DNA from: Parachlorella kessleri
Taxonomy: Eukaryota > Chlorophyta > Trebouxiophyceae > Chlorellales > Chlorellaceae
Direction of reading: 5' to 3'
DNA: 26,270 nt
Assembly (NCBI GenBank): GCA_001598975.1
Contig: BBXU01001695.1
Coordinates: 1-26,270 of the forward strand
In this document: positions 1 through 9,527 of the stretch, piece after piece
Layout: each line of letters begins with the position of its first letter
How positions within the stretch are numbered: the first letter of the stretch is position 1
Position numbers and translations under genes: made by a program
Notes under the pieces: generated by a model
The model's database searches: none
What the model saw: the letters and a program-made list of their open reading frames with translations, nothing else
What the model was told of the DNA's origin: nothing

Positions 1-30
1 GGGGGGGCGCCAGTGACTCATCATGCTTAC

Positions 31-3000
31 CTGAAGGGCAGCTCGCAGACAAAGTCGTACACCACCGGGTTTTGCTCGATGCCCTCGGGCGCCAGGCCCA
101 GCCCCACCACGCTGCTGCCAGAGCCCAGCGCACGCTGGAAGCCCTCCAGGGCCGCCGGCAGCGCGCCATACCTGCATGAAGGATTGCAAGCTTGAAGGCA
201 TGGTGCAGGCATCTTGAAGTTTCACCGTCCTAACCGACTTGCTGCCCCTCCATCAAGCACACCTGTGGTGTGGGTATTCCATGTGTGAAGAGTTGACGCT
301 GGACATGGACCAGGGCCTGCTGGAAGCCCCTGCAAGTCGCCGCTACTGGTGCACCCTGTACCGCCATATAGACAAATGCGCTCCAAGGCAGCACCAGGGT
401 GGCGGCAAGGGCGGCCTCACATGTCGGAGTTGCCGCCAAAGTTGTGCAGGTGGACCCAGATGAAGGGCACGCCGTAGAAGGAGCCTGCAAACACACAAGT
501 GCAGTAGGGAGTGGCCCTTACTTCCAGTTACATTTGCAGAACAATCCAAGCCGGCCAAGGACCGGTGAGCATGCAGCCCACACCCGGGTGAGTGGATGTG
601 GCTTCCCAAATTGGCCACCAGTGACGGCTTGAGCTGGCAGACCGAGACACCATGCAAGCACGCAAGCACAGCATAGCACAGCATAGCACAGCACAGCACA
701 GTCAACCCAAGTCCACCAGGCAGTTGCAGCCCGCCGACCCACCGGTGCGCGACCACTGGGGGTGGGCCTCAGCAAACAGGTCCAGCAGGATCACGCGGTC
801 ACGGGGCACACCACCCAGCAGCGCTTTGATCTGGTCCTGCAGCAGCCCAGGCGGCCAGCGCGCGCAGCATGCCATGGTAAGCAAGAGAGCGCAGCATGGG
901 AGGGTCAGGTAAGAAACAAAGGGCGCGGGCACAGCTGGCGAAACGCATTTTGACGTTCCTCTACCTCAGCATACTGAGCACAAGAGGTCTCTGTGGTGCT
1001 GGGTGTTTGTCTAAACCCAAAACCTCTCAATAGCACCATCGGAATGCACACACCAAGTGCGACGGTGCTGCATGCAAAGCACGCAAAGCAGGAGCTCACC
1101 GGGCCCCAGAAGCCGTGGTCAGAAAAGAAGAGCCAGGCCTGCATGAGCCAAACAGCACCCGCGTCCGCAGCGCTCATGGCCTGCACCCAGCACGCAGCCA
1201 CCTCATGTCAGATTAGTCGTCGAACTACAGCTTAGCTGAGGCCATGGCGTCCGCCACGGAGTTGCCTCAGACTCAACAACTTGGGGTTCTCACGGCAGCA
1301 TGGTCACGTGGCGGTGCACAGTTAGGCTAGACTACACTAAAACAAGGCACCTTGGCAGGGCTCAAGCCCAAGCACCAGCCAGTCACAGGCTGGGTGCGCT
1401 TTACAGGTGCATGCGCTACGATTGGGGTGCGCACACCGTGCATGCACTTATATCAGCAGCCAGAGGGAAGGCCCGCCACCGCCCTTGAGCGCTGCTGCAG
1501 GTCGAGCATACGGCTGGCTGGGTGCACAGCATGCCCAGCACGCCCAGCGTGACCAGCAGCACCTGGTAGACGGCCGCAGAGATGCTCGCCAGGTAGGCCG
1601 GGTCGCTGCTCTGGGGCCGCATCTCATTGAAAGTGTCGGCAGCGTAGTAGGAGCGGGCCCCCGCAGGCTCCCAACCAAAGGTCGCCCGCTGCTCGCGGAT
1701 GAAGGCGGCACCCAGCTCCTGCTTGGGGGCACGTACGCCTTTCAGAGGCATGGTGTAGTTATGGGCGGCATAGTCGGCAGCGGCAGGGTGGGAGGGTAGG
1801 ACCATTAAAGTTGAACTAAAGAATTAAATGAGATTAGAACATGAGGTTAGGTTGAAATGGCGTCCGATGCATGCGGTGGCCGGTGGTGTGAGCAGCTGCT
1901 GGCAAAGAGGCCGACCGTCGCAGACAGCGCCTTGACACAGCAGTTGCTACTCCACTCATACACCGGAGTCGAAGTTCCCACACTGCCCGCACAAGATGCC
2001 ACGCGCACGTTGCACATGGGACCACCGGCTCAGGCCCGCTCGCAAGCCCCAGCATGCTACCTGCCCTCAGCAGCAGGCTCACCGTGGACAGCATAAACCC
2101 AGTAGGATTAGCACACAGCACACACAGCGCAGGCGCACACAACCTCCCTGCCAACCCCACCCACACCACCACCGTGGCGGTCATACAGCGCTGCCCTCTG
2201 ACCTGGAACAGGGGGTCCAGGGGGTCCAGCATGTAGGGGCAGCAGTAGCGGTCGGGGAGGCCGCCCCACCGGGAGGCACGGGAGACGGCGGCGGAGGGGA
2301 AGCGCCGCACAAGGGCGGCGGGCACAAAGCCGGCAAAGGCGGGCAGCACGGGCGTCATGCCCAGGGCCCGCATGCGCGCCACGATGCGCTTCTGGAGGGC
2401 TGCACGGACAGGGGGAGTGGGGGCAGCCCATACACACGCATGGTCAGCGATGGCGTGACACAAAGAGGTGCGCAGGGGCACCCCAAAGGCTTTTGCGCGC
2501 ATCAGACATGTGCGCTCTCATGCCCAAACCGGGCTAGCCAACTCACCGCATCACGAGCCGGCTACAGCACCCCTGCTCCTGGCCCCTGGGCCGCCCTCGC
2601 GGGCATTCTGTACACTGCAAGAGGCCTTGGCCGGCACCGGCCGGCTCCCTCAGCACACCCTCAGGCGGCAGCGATGCCATGCCACCTACCCCAGGCGACA
2701 AACCCCTACCCGGGTGGGTCTCCCACCCACACATCGCAGGTCACAGGATCACATCCACCCAAGCTGTCTGTGTGGCCGTGCGGCAGCGGGCCCGGATGCG
2801 CTGCATGGCTTCCGTGCACTGCCAGGCCAGGAAGGCAGCCGCGAGTCCCCATCCACCCACCCGCGGCCCCGCCTACCCCACCCGCGCACCCGCTTGCTGC
2901 TCCATGTAGCTGCGCGGCAGCGGGCCTGCGTAGCCCTGCAGGTTGCCCATGCGCTGCCAGGCCAGGAAGGCGGGGCCGGCAAAGAAGTCCTCCAGCTCCT

Positions 3001-4451
3001 CAGCAGCGATGCCGTAGCTGGCATACACACGGGCCCAAATCCACTCTTGGCCTGTGGGGTGGGCAGCAGGCACAACAAACGAGGTGAGCTAGAGGGCGGG
3101 GACCGCGGTCAGCTTGGCCGTTGGGGGTTCGTGCCCACCAGGCCAAGGTGCCACCAAAGAATCCTACACCTGTGACTGCTTGGCAGCCCCAACACACTGC
3201 ATGCACAGGGGCATGCAGCCGCCCCGGACCATCCTTCCCCCACAGCTATGCCCTGGCCATGGGCTCTAGATGTTGAGAGTTGCCTGTGCAGACATGCGGT
3301 TGCCAGCAGGCCGCCAGCCTGCTGCGCAAGGCAAAAGGCCACGCGTGGGATCTTATACCCCCGCACCGATTGCAGTACCTAGGTACAGCTGCCATGGCCA
3401 TGCAGCCGCCAAGCGGTCAATACCTGCCATTGCCAGGGGCAGGTTGATGCCCTGCAGGGCCATCCAGTCGATCTCCTGCTCCCACCGCTCCCAGCCCCAC
3501 CACGCCATTGAGTAGCTGCAGCAGACAGAGAAACAACAGTGGGCAGGCAGAGAGCGCTCAGGGCAGGTAGCGAGACATGGTACCTTTTACTGGGCCCGAC
3601 GCCAGGACGTTTGACAAGATTGTGGCGCTCTCACGGGGTTGATTCAGAAGTCGGTCAGTCAGCAGGTACGGCGCTTAGCACGGCCGGGGTTGCGCCAAGA
3701 CCCACAGGGCTGCTGCCCCCGGCCACCAGCACCAGCAGATCATCAACAGCAGGAGGGGGTGCCCAATCACGGTGCGCACTTTCAGAGTCTCTGCTGTGTG
3801 CCAGTCTGTATGGAGTGAGCCAAGTCAGCAGCCTCTTTCCTAGCCTTGAAGTGCAGGCGCACACCTGGAGGTGACAACGTTCTGGTAGGTCTGCAGGGGC
3901 ACCACCCGGGTGCGGCACAGTGGGGGCAGCTGGGCCAGGCGATGCAGGCCCTGGGGACTGAAACACTCGTCAGACGGGAGGCGCGCTCCGCCCGTCGCAC
4001 CCCAGGAGATGCTGGCCCCGCAGTACTCCTTCAAGAACCAGTGCAGGCCGGTCGCGGCCTCCACGCCGCTGCTGCCGCTGAGGTGCACGCGGCTGCCGTC
4101 GCACCAGGCCCTGAACCAGGCAGCCGGCGGCCGCTCCGCGCCGGCTGTTGCTGGGGCTGCTGTTGCCAGCTGGCCTTGGACCGTGACCACAAATAGACTG
4201 GCGTGCTCTGGGAGCAGCCTGTGGAGCAGGCCTTGCACTGCTGCCTCCTGCTCCTGGGACCTTGGGCTGCTGGGTGGGATGCAGCACGGTGCTGCACAGA
4301 TGCTGAGAGGGAGTGTCTGGCTGCCATCCTCGCTTGCTGGTGCGCCAAGGACTGGGAGGACAGGCTCGGGCATGGCTGTGATGGCCGAGGAGCAGGCCAG
4401 CACCAGCAACGGGGCGGCAGCAGTAGCAAGGCTGGGGCTCCCGGATGGCAT
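31..4451 (-). CDS. NAGLU: Alpha-N-acetylglucosaminidase (GH89), 5' part, runs off left edge
   Basis: Family role: NAGLU removes terminal alpha-linked N-acetylglucosamine, in animals in the lysosome and in plants in the vacuole/secretory route. Coding exons on the minus strand: 3865-4451, 3424-3515, 2890-3051, 2203-2399, 1554-1718, 1100-1180, 743-836, 421-484, 31-171. All phases agree and give 527 residues; positions 1-30 are intron. The ATG at 4451 has an in-frame TAA 9 nt upstream. Residues 1-27 are hydrophobic and Ala-rich, like a signal peptide. An N-terminal NAGLU domain follows ([15 protein letters not shown]), then the barrel: [112 protein letters not shown]. Glu378 in FNEM matches the proposed acid/base Glu of human NAGLU. 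The second catalytic Glu and the helical C-terminal domain should lie to the left of the window (the family is about 740 residues). The intron at 2400-2889 holds a decayed partial copy of the neighbouring exon. Confidence 0.93.
655..702. repeat. Short tandem repeat in NAGLU intron
   Basis: Imperfect tandem array of AGCAC / AGCATAGCAC units (for example GCATAGCACA repeated) in the intron between NAGLU exons 743-836 and 421-484. It is a simple microsatellite-like tract with no coding signal, and may vary in length between strains. Confidence 0.75.
2779..2836 (-). pseudogene. Decayed partial copy of NAGLU exon 3 inside the next intron
   Basis: The stretch CGGCAGCGGGCC ... CTGCCAGGCCAGGAAGGC closely matches 2913-2971, which lies inside NAGLU exon 2890-3051. 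The two ends are identical and the centre is diverged, with about one single-base indel. On the minus strand the true exon reads [16 protein letters not shown], while the copy still reads AFLAWQC and then loses the family pattern. It sits in intron 2400-2889, about 130 nt from its parent. I read it as a short local duplication, now intronic. It is not needed for the open frame. Confidence 0.6.
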
Positions 4452-5087
4452 ACAGTATTACTGGAAGGAGTAGGGGCGGTTGCAACTGTACCACATCATG
4501 CATGCGTCATGGTGCCAGGTTATCAAACGTACAATTGAACAAAACTTGGTAATGTCCTCAAGCCTTGCTGCCTTGTCAGTCAAAGGGGCCCGACAGTAGT
4601 CCTCTATGACAGATTTCAAGAGCTGGCGGGAACACCGCGTCCTACTGTACAGGGCGTCTTGAAACACGAGCTAGCTCGTAGGCCTTTGCTGTACTCTCCC
4701 TCTGTCGCACTAAGACACTCTGTGTTTCATAGTCTCTGTCCCTAGTAAGCTTTAGGCCTGTAGTGCGGAGGCCTCAACGTTCACTCGCCAAATCCCACCA
4801 ACAGCTGCTGCTCTTCTGCCCTCTCTCGTCCAATTGGCCGTACCCGGGGCTGCTAAAGCGTGGCCTTTGCTTGAGCCGACGAGCTAACGCGCCAGGCTCC
4901 CTTTGTTAAGCCCTGAGCAGCCCTCCTATGACTGGTAAGCGCACCTGCTGGTGCTAAGCCTGTCTTTGTCGTTTGTGAGGTCACGACTCAGCGCATAGTG
5001 TCTGCAGTGGGCCGGGTTCGAAGTCCACTCTCATGGCAGCTGTCATGGCAGCTGACGCCAGGCAGTCATGCTCACATTACAGGTTCT
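4452..5087. promoter_or_regulatory. Divergent intergenic region (NAGLU / bZIP)
   Basis: These 636 bases separate two genes transcribed away from each other, so both promoters and 5' leaders should lie here. No convincing TATA box is seen. Near the NAGLU start there is a GGGCGG box (about 4474-4480) and the palindrome CATGCATG (4497-4504, an RY-type element in plants) overlapping TGACG on the minus strand (4505-4509). On the bZIP side, two ATGs at 5033 and 5045 lie in copies of TCATGGCAGCTG, out of frame with the bZIP start. No coding gene is supported. Confidence 0.6.
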
Positions 5088-8000
5088 ATGGTGGCGGCCT
5101 CCTACCCTCCAGCAGCTGTGAGCAACCCATGGGAGCCAATCACCGCCAAGCCGCACCTTGCAAAGGTACCAGCAAAGGGCAGGGCTTACATCTTGTTATA
5201 TACATGCTTGCTGGGCCCAGCGCATACAGTCCAAGACTCTGTCTCGGCCTACAACTCTGGCTGTCCTGTTGCAGGAGAACGAGTCCCCAGACTGCAGCCT
5301 GCTCACATCTCCGGACCTGCATGCTCTCCTCCACCGGCCAAGCTTGACTTGCACGGGCCTTCTGGCCAGGTATGCAGCCTCCTTGCCCTTGCAACCCTAC
5401 GCAAGGCGACCCTGCCACCTTGCCGCGGCAAGGCCAGCTGAACCCAGCGAAGCGCCCTACAAGCCGTTTCTACTGACTGAGAACCAAAGCTGTGCTCTTC
5501 TGTAGCAGTGGTGTGCAGTCCTGCTTACGTCATGGGCCAGCTACCCAGCATCATCCCTGTGCTCGCCCCCTGTGCAGCTCGCCAGACTCTCTGTTTAGCC
5601 CCAAGCCCAGCCAAGACCTGCTGCTGTCAGCAGCCGACAGCAGCGGCCTATTTGCTGACATTTTCCCCAGCGGCCTGCTTTTTCCCTCGCCGCCAGCGCT
5701 CGCAGCCGCAGCACCTTGCGGGCTGGATGCCCCAATCCCTTCTGCTGCTGCAGCGGCTGCCCGGCTGCCAAAGAAGCTGTTCAGCACGTTTGAGCAGCTA
5801 CCAGCGGCTGCACCTGCGCCGGTGCGAATGAGTGACGCATCTGCCACCATACCCTACCATGCGGCCAGCGGGGCAGCCGTGGCGGCGGCAGCAGCGGGAA
5901 CCACAGTGCCGGCAGGGGCGTGCGGCGCATACACGCTGTTGCGGCCTGCCGCCTACAACCTGATGGTCCGCCTGGATGACTGTGCCCCGTGTAATCGACC
6001 AGGCCAGCAGGAGGCTGCTGAGCCTGCGCTGAAGCGCCAGAGGTGAGTGGAGGGCAAAGTGGTGTTTTCCTGCCCAGCACCCTGGGGCAATTCCCAGACT
6101 GCGGAAGTGCGGCATGCCCCAGCACCGCCCGGGCAAGGCCTAGCATTGGCGCGTTGAAGCAGTCTCTCGTTTGCCATGTTGTGTATTTCAGAGGTGCTGC
6201 TGGTCATCAGAAGAACGTGAGTCACTCCCACCACTGACCCGCATAAGGATCCTGGCACCTGCCCCCTGAGAATGCCAAGCTGGCCCCTGCCCCTCGCCCT
6301 ACTGCTGCAGGACTGCCTTCTCCGAGCCGCAACCCTGCCAGCCTGCCAGCAGTGCCCCCCTGGACAGGGAAAGCTGCTACAGCGACGAGGAGGAGGATGA
6401 CGAGGAGGAGGATGCCTCCGACATGGACTTTGATCCCAGCGGCACCTCAGAGGCGCAGCTCGGTGGCGGCCCTACCATGGGAGAGTACTACTACCTGGGC
6501 CAAGGCGCGGGCGGTGTGCAGGGCCGGCCCGACGGAGGCGGCGGCTCCGGCAAGACCTCGAGGCTGGAGCACAAGAGGGCGCGCAACCGGGAGGCTGCCA
6601 GGCGCCTTCGGCAGCGCCAGCGCCAGCAGCTGTCCCAGCTGGAGGTGGGTGGGTGGCTTGGATAGATGGGCTCGGACCGGAAGAAAGAAAGGGGCGACTG
6701 TGCGTGTGTTCTGCTGGTGATATGTTTGGCTTCTGTGTGGTGCCATTCTGTTGCTGTTGGTGGCTGGCTTGGTTGGGACAGCCGACCCTGGCCTCTGACT
6801 CCAGCGTGATTGCTTGGGCCTTGTGGTGGGATGCCAGCGGCGCAGAGTGTGGAAGCAGGTAAGTGGTGCATCCCGAACCTCTGGCGATGCTTGGAGAGTT
6901 CTCAGCCAGTCACAGGAACAATTCTGGGGCGGACCATGTGGTAGCGTAGGGTGTCGGTAGGAAGGCGGCAAGTGTGTCTTCCTTGCCGGCCGTGGCATGC
7001 AGGAGATGATGGGCAGCCAGTACACAACCATCCAGGGCCTGCTGGGCAAGCTCGGCACGCTGACAAAGGAGGTGAGTCAACAGGCTACCCTGCCAGCCTG
7101 GCCGCCAGCGTGCTCAGCGAGGCGCGCTCCTCCTTTCCCCTATGATGCCAGTATTCCTGCCTGAAGTTATTATACATAAAACGGAGTGCGGCATGATGAG
7201 TGCACCCACCTGCCGCTTCCCTGCGCAGATGAAGTGCACAAGCCAAGAGAATGACCTCCTGAAGCACCTTCTCACCACTGCGGCTGCCGCGGCCGCCCCT
7301 GGCGACAGCGCGAGCGACAGCCTGGTCTGCCGGCCAGGCCCCTCCGCCGCCGCTCAGCAGCTGCCAGCTGGAGGGCTGCTTGGCAGCAGCAACGACGACG
7401 AGGTGGACGCTGTCCTCATGGACGGGCCCCTGTTTGGCAGCCTGTCGCTGCCGCTGGGGTCGCCCCAGGCGCCCTACCTGCTCCCCAGCTCACACCAGCC
7501 GCGCAGCCGGGCGGGTACTGCCACGCCAGCTGGCTGCTCTCCCACCAAGGCCGACGCCCTGCCCCGAGGCGGGCACAGCAGCGGGCCCTCCGCTGCACCC
7601 TCTCCTACACCGCAGCCCCGCCCGCCAGCAGCCCTCCTCTTCTCCCTGCCACCCTCGCCTTTCCAGTCGCCCACCAAGCAGCAGCGGGGTGTGCCCTCGC
7701 CCAGCAAGCCCCACACGCCGCAGCGCCCCGCCATGCGCAGCCCCTTTGCCGGCCCGCAGCGCCGCCCCGCATCCCTGCTGGGCGCTGCCCTGGCCGAGGG
7801 AGACTACGCCCGCATGGCTGGCGTGGCATGCGCCACCGGCGACGCGGCCCCCTCGGCGGCGGCCTCGCTGCTGATGGTGCCGGTCTGTGGAGCGCCGGCG
7901 GCGCCGGCAGGCGCTGGCGCCAAGGCCGCCCTGCTGGAGCAGCTGGCCGGCGGTGGGCCCGGCGCGCCGCTGGCCCACGGCGTGGCGCTCATGCTGCAGC

Positions 8001-8419
8001 AGAGGCTGCAGGAGCGGCAGGCGGTAGAGCTGGGGGCCGAGGCGGCCGGCCCGCATGTGACCGACGAGGAGGCCGTCGTCATTGCCGCCACCGCGCTCCA
8101 ACAGTGCCAGGTAGGGTCCTCGCTGCCGGTGGTCACGTGTGCACCGCCTCCCTGCACAACATCTCGTGTGTTCTTTTGTGGGCGCTATATATTGCAAAGC
8201 ATGCACTGCCTTTGCACTGCTTTGGAGCCCGTGGGGCATCCGTGCTGCACTGGGTGGTACCCCAAGATGCAAACCTACCTAGCCTTGCCTGTTACTCCAG
8301 CATTTGTGTAAGTAGGTACTGGGCTTCATGTCTTGCAGGGGGACGTGAATGCATCAATCATGCAGTTGCTGGCCTGGAGCGGGCTTGCAGTAGCCTATCC
8401 GCTGGCAGCCAGCCACTGA
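5088..8419 (+). CDS. bZIP transcription factor
   Basis: Nuclear DNA-binding protein. Proposed exons: 5088-5165, 5275-5369, 5578-6042, 6311-6644, 7003-7071, 7229-8110, 8339-8419. Phases agree; this gives about 667 residues, ending AAS H-TGA. The N-terminal part is rich in Ser/Pro/Leu/Asp (TSPDLHALL, SSPDSLFSP, SGLFADIFPSG) and resembles an activation domain. An acidic run of Asp/Glu lies at residues 238-247. The basic region at about 298-324 contains NREAARRLR, matching the bZIP N-x7-R rule with N305 and R313, and a Leu sits 10 residues after that Arg. Downstream coil pieces are IQGLLGKLGTLTKE and SQENDLLKHLL. The long exon 7229-8110 is Ala/Pro/Ser-rich and probably disordered. Uncertain points: whether an extra in-frame exon (6805-6858, or 6838-6858) belongs in the zipper, and the exact first exon. 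ATG 5088 is the first in-frame ATG. The subfamily is not assigned. Confidence 0.85.
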
Positions 8420-9527
8420 GGTGGGGCTATCATTAGTAACACTCTAATAGAAACTCACAAGGAAAAATGAAAGGCTCTTTTATCAGCACAGCCAGCTCCT
8501 TGCACTGGCATCCTCAGGCAACCATGTGACTAGCTACAAGACCGACTGAGCTAGACGACCTTTGGGGCCGCATTGGGCTTTCGCATTTAGGACATCTGGA
8601 CGACGTTGACCACCCATGCGACCAGACCCTTTTCTGGGGCACTTTTGGTGGCTTCCCTGGTTAAGCCGCCCGCTCACACTCTTGATTCCCTGCCATTCAA
8701 ATGACGACGTGCTCTTAGGTTTTATGTTTTTGGTGTCTTTAACAAGAGTGCTCAAGACGTGGGGACGGACGTTGCTATTTATTGCCCACTGGGGTTTCCT
8801 GCCTGGCATTGTATGGATTATCTGACAGCTAAGCTGGGTTGGGCATGCGGGTGCATCATGCAGTAGTATAGGCATGACAGCTAAGCTGGGTTGGGCATGT
8901 GGACACATTATGCAGTAGTAGGTGGCCTAAGTGCAGGCTTAAGGTGGTTTACTAGCAGGTGTTATGTCTCCTCCGCCAGTGGGGCGACGTGGAGTTGTGG
9001 ATGGCGGCAGTGTTGTCAGCTTCCCAGTAGGCTTGCAAGGCTGGTTGCGTAAACCAGGGGGGCCGGAAAGGCCAAGTTTTACTATGGCAGATTCTTTATT
9101 GCTCCTTGTGTCACCTTGCATTTGGTTCCTTGGAGTGCGCCTGAGCTGGCCTTAGCTGATACCTAGTGTGTAGGCCTTAGCCAGGGGAGGGTGTACGTTT
9201 CTGTAGGGATGAAGAGCTGCAGCATTAGGCAGGTCCAGCGCAAGTGTGTGCGTTCATCTCACCATGTACTTTATCTGCATTGCAGCAAGGGCTGAAAGTA
9301 CCTGTGACCCAGGAGTGCTGAAACCTTTCTTACAACCTAGGAGTACACAAAGACTGACTGACATTGCCACCATGCTTGGCTTTTCCCCACATTACTAACT
9401 TTATACCTGTGACCAAGCGGTGTAAGTGACGCAAAACACCTAAATTGGAAGTCTTCGAAAAGGGTGCATAGCCACTCACAGCTGCCACAGGGTATACAAG
9501 CCCTACACACATACCCGCAGAGTCGGA
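8420..9527. other. Convergent intergenic region
   Basis: These 1.1 kb lie between the stop of the bZIP gene (plus) and the stop of the unknown gene (minus). It should hold both 3' UTRs. Green-algal style TGTAA poly(A) motifs occur at 9421-9425 on the plus strand, about 1 kb after the bZIP stop, and at 9330-9334 on the minus strand, about 195 nt after the unknown gene's stop. Open frames here (for example 8616-8825) are short with no recognisable protein pattern. The only clear structure is the 52-bp tandem duplication at 8824-8922. Confidence 0.55.
8824..8922. repeat. 52-bp tandem duplication, two copies
   Basis: Two adjacent copies start GACAGCTAAGCTGGGTTGGG at 8824 and at 8876. The first copy is 52 bp (8824-8875); the second matches to about 8922 with a few substitutions in the middle (GCGGGTGCATCATGC against GTGGACACATTATGC) and a shared CAGTAGTA. 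It is non-coding and lies in convergent intergenic DNA or the bZIP 3' UTR. Confidence 0.85.

Noticed and set aside
1996..3087. Plus-strand open frame of 363 residues
   Set aside because: It is antisense to NAGLU exons and introns, Pro/His/Arg-rich, with no family pattern; a GC-rich shadow frame.
5014..5022. GGGTTCGAA, like a tRNA T-loop
   Set aside because: The flanking bases do not pair as a T stem, and no acceptor or anticodon arm can be drawn upstream.
7490..8272. Minus-strand 260-residue open frame
   Set aside because: Antisense to the long Ala/Pro-rich bZIP exon; Arg/Gly-rich composition is that expected of a shadow frame.
8616..8825. Plus-strand 69-residue hydrophobic open frame in convergent intergenic DNA
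   Set aside because: Short, no homolog recognised, no splice or start context; more likely 3' UTR.
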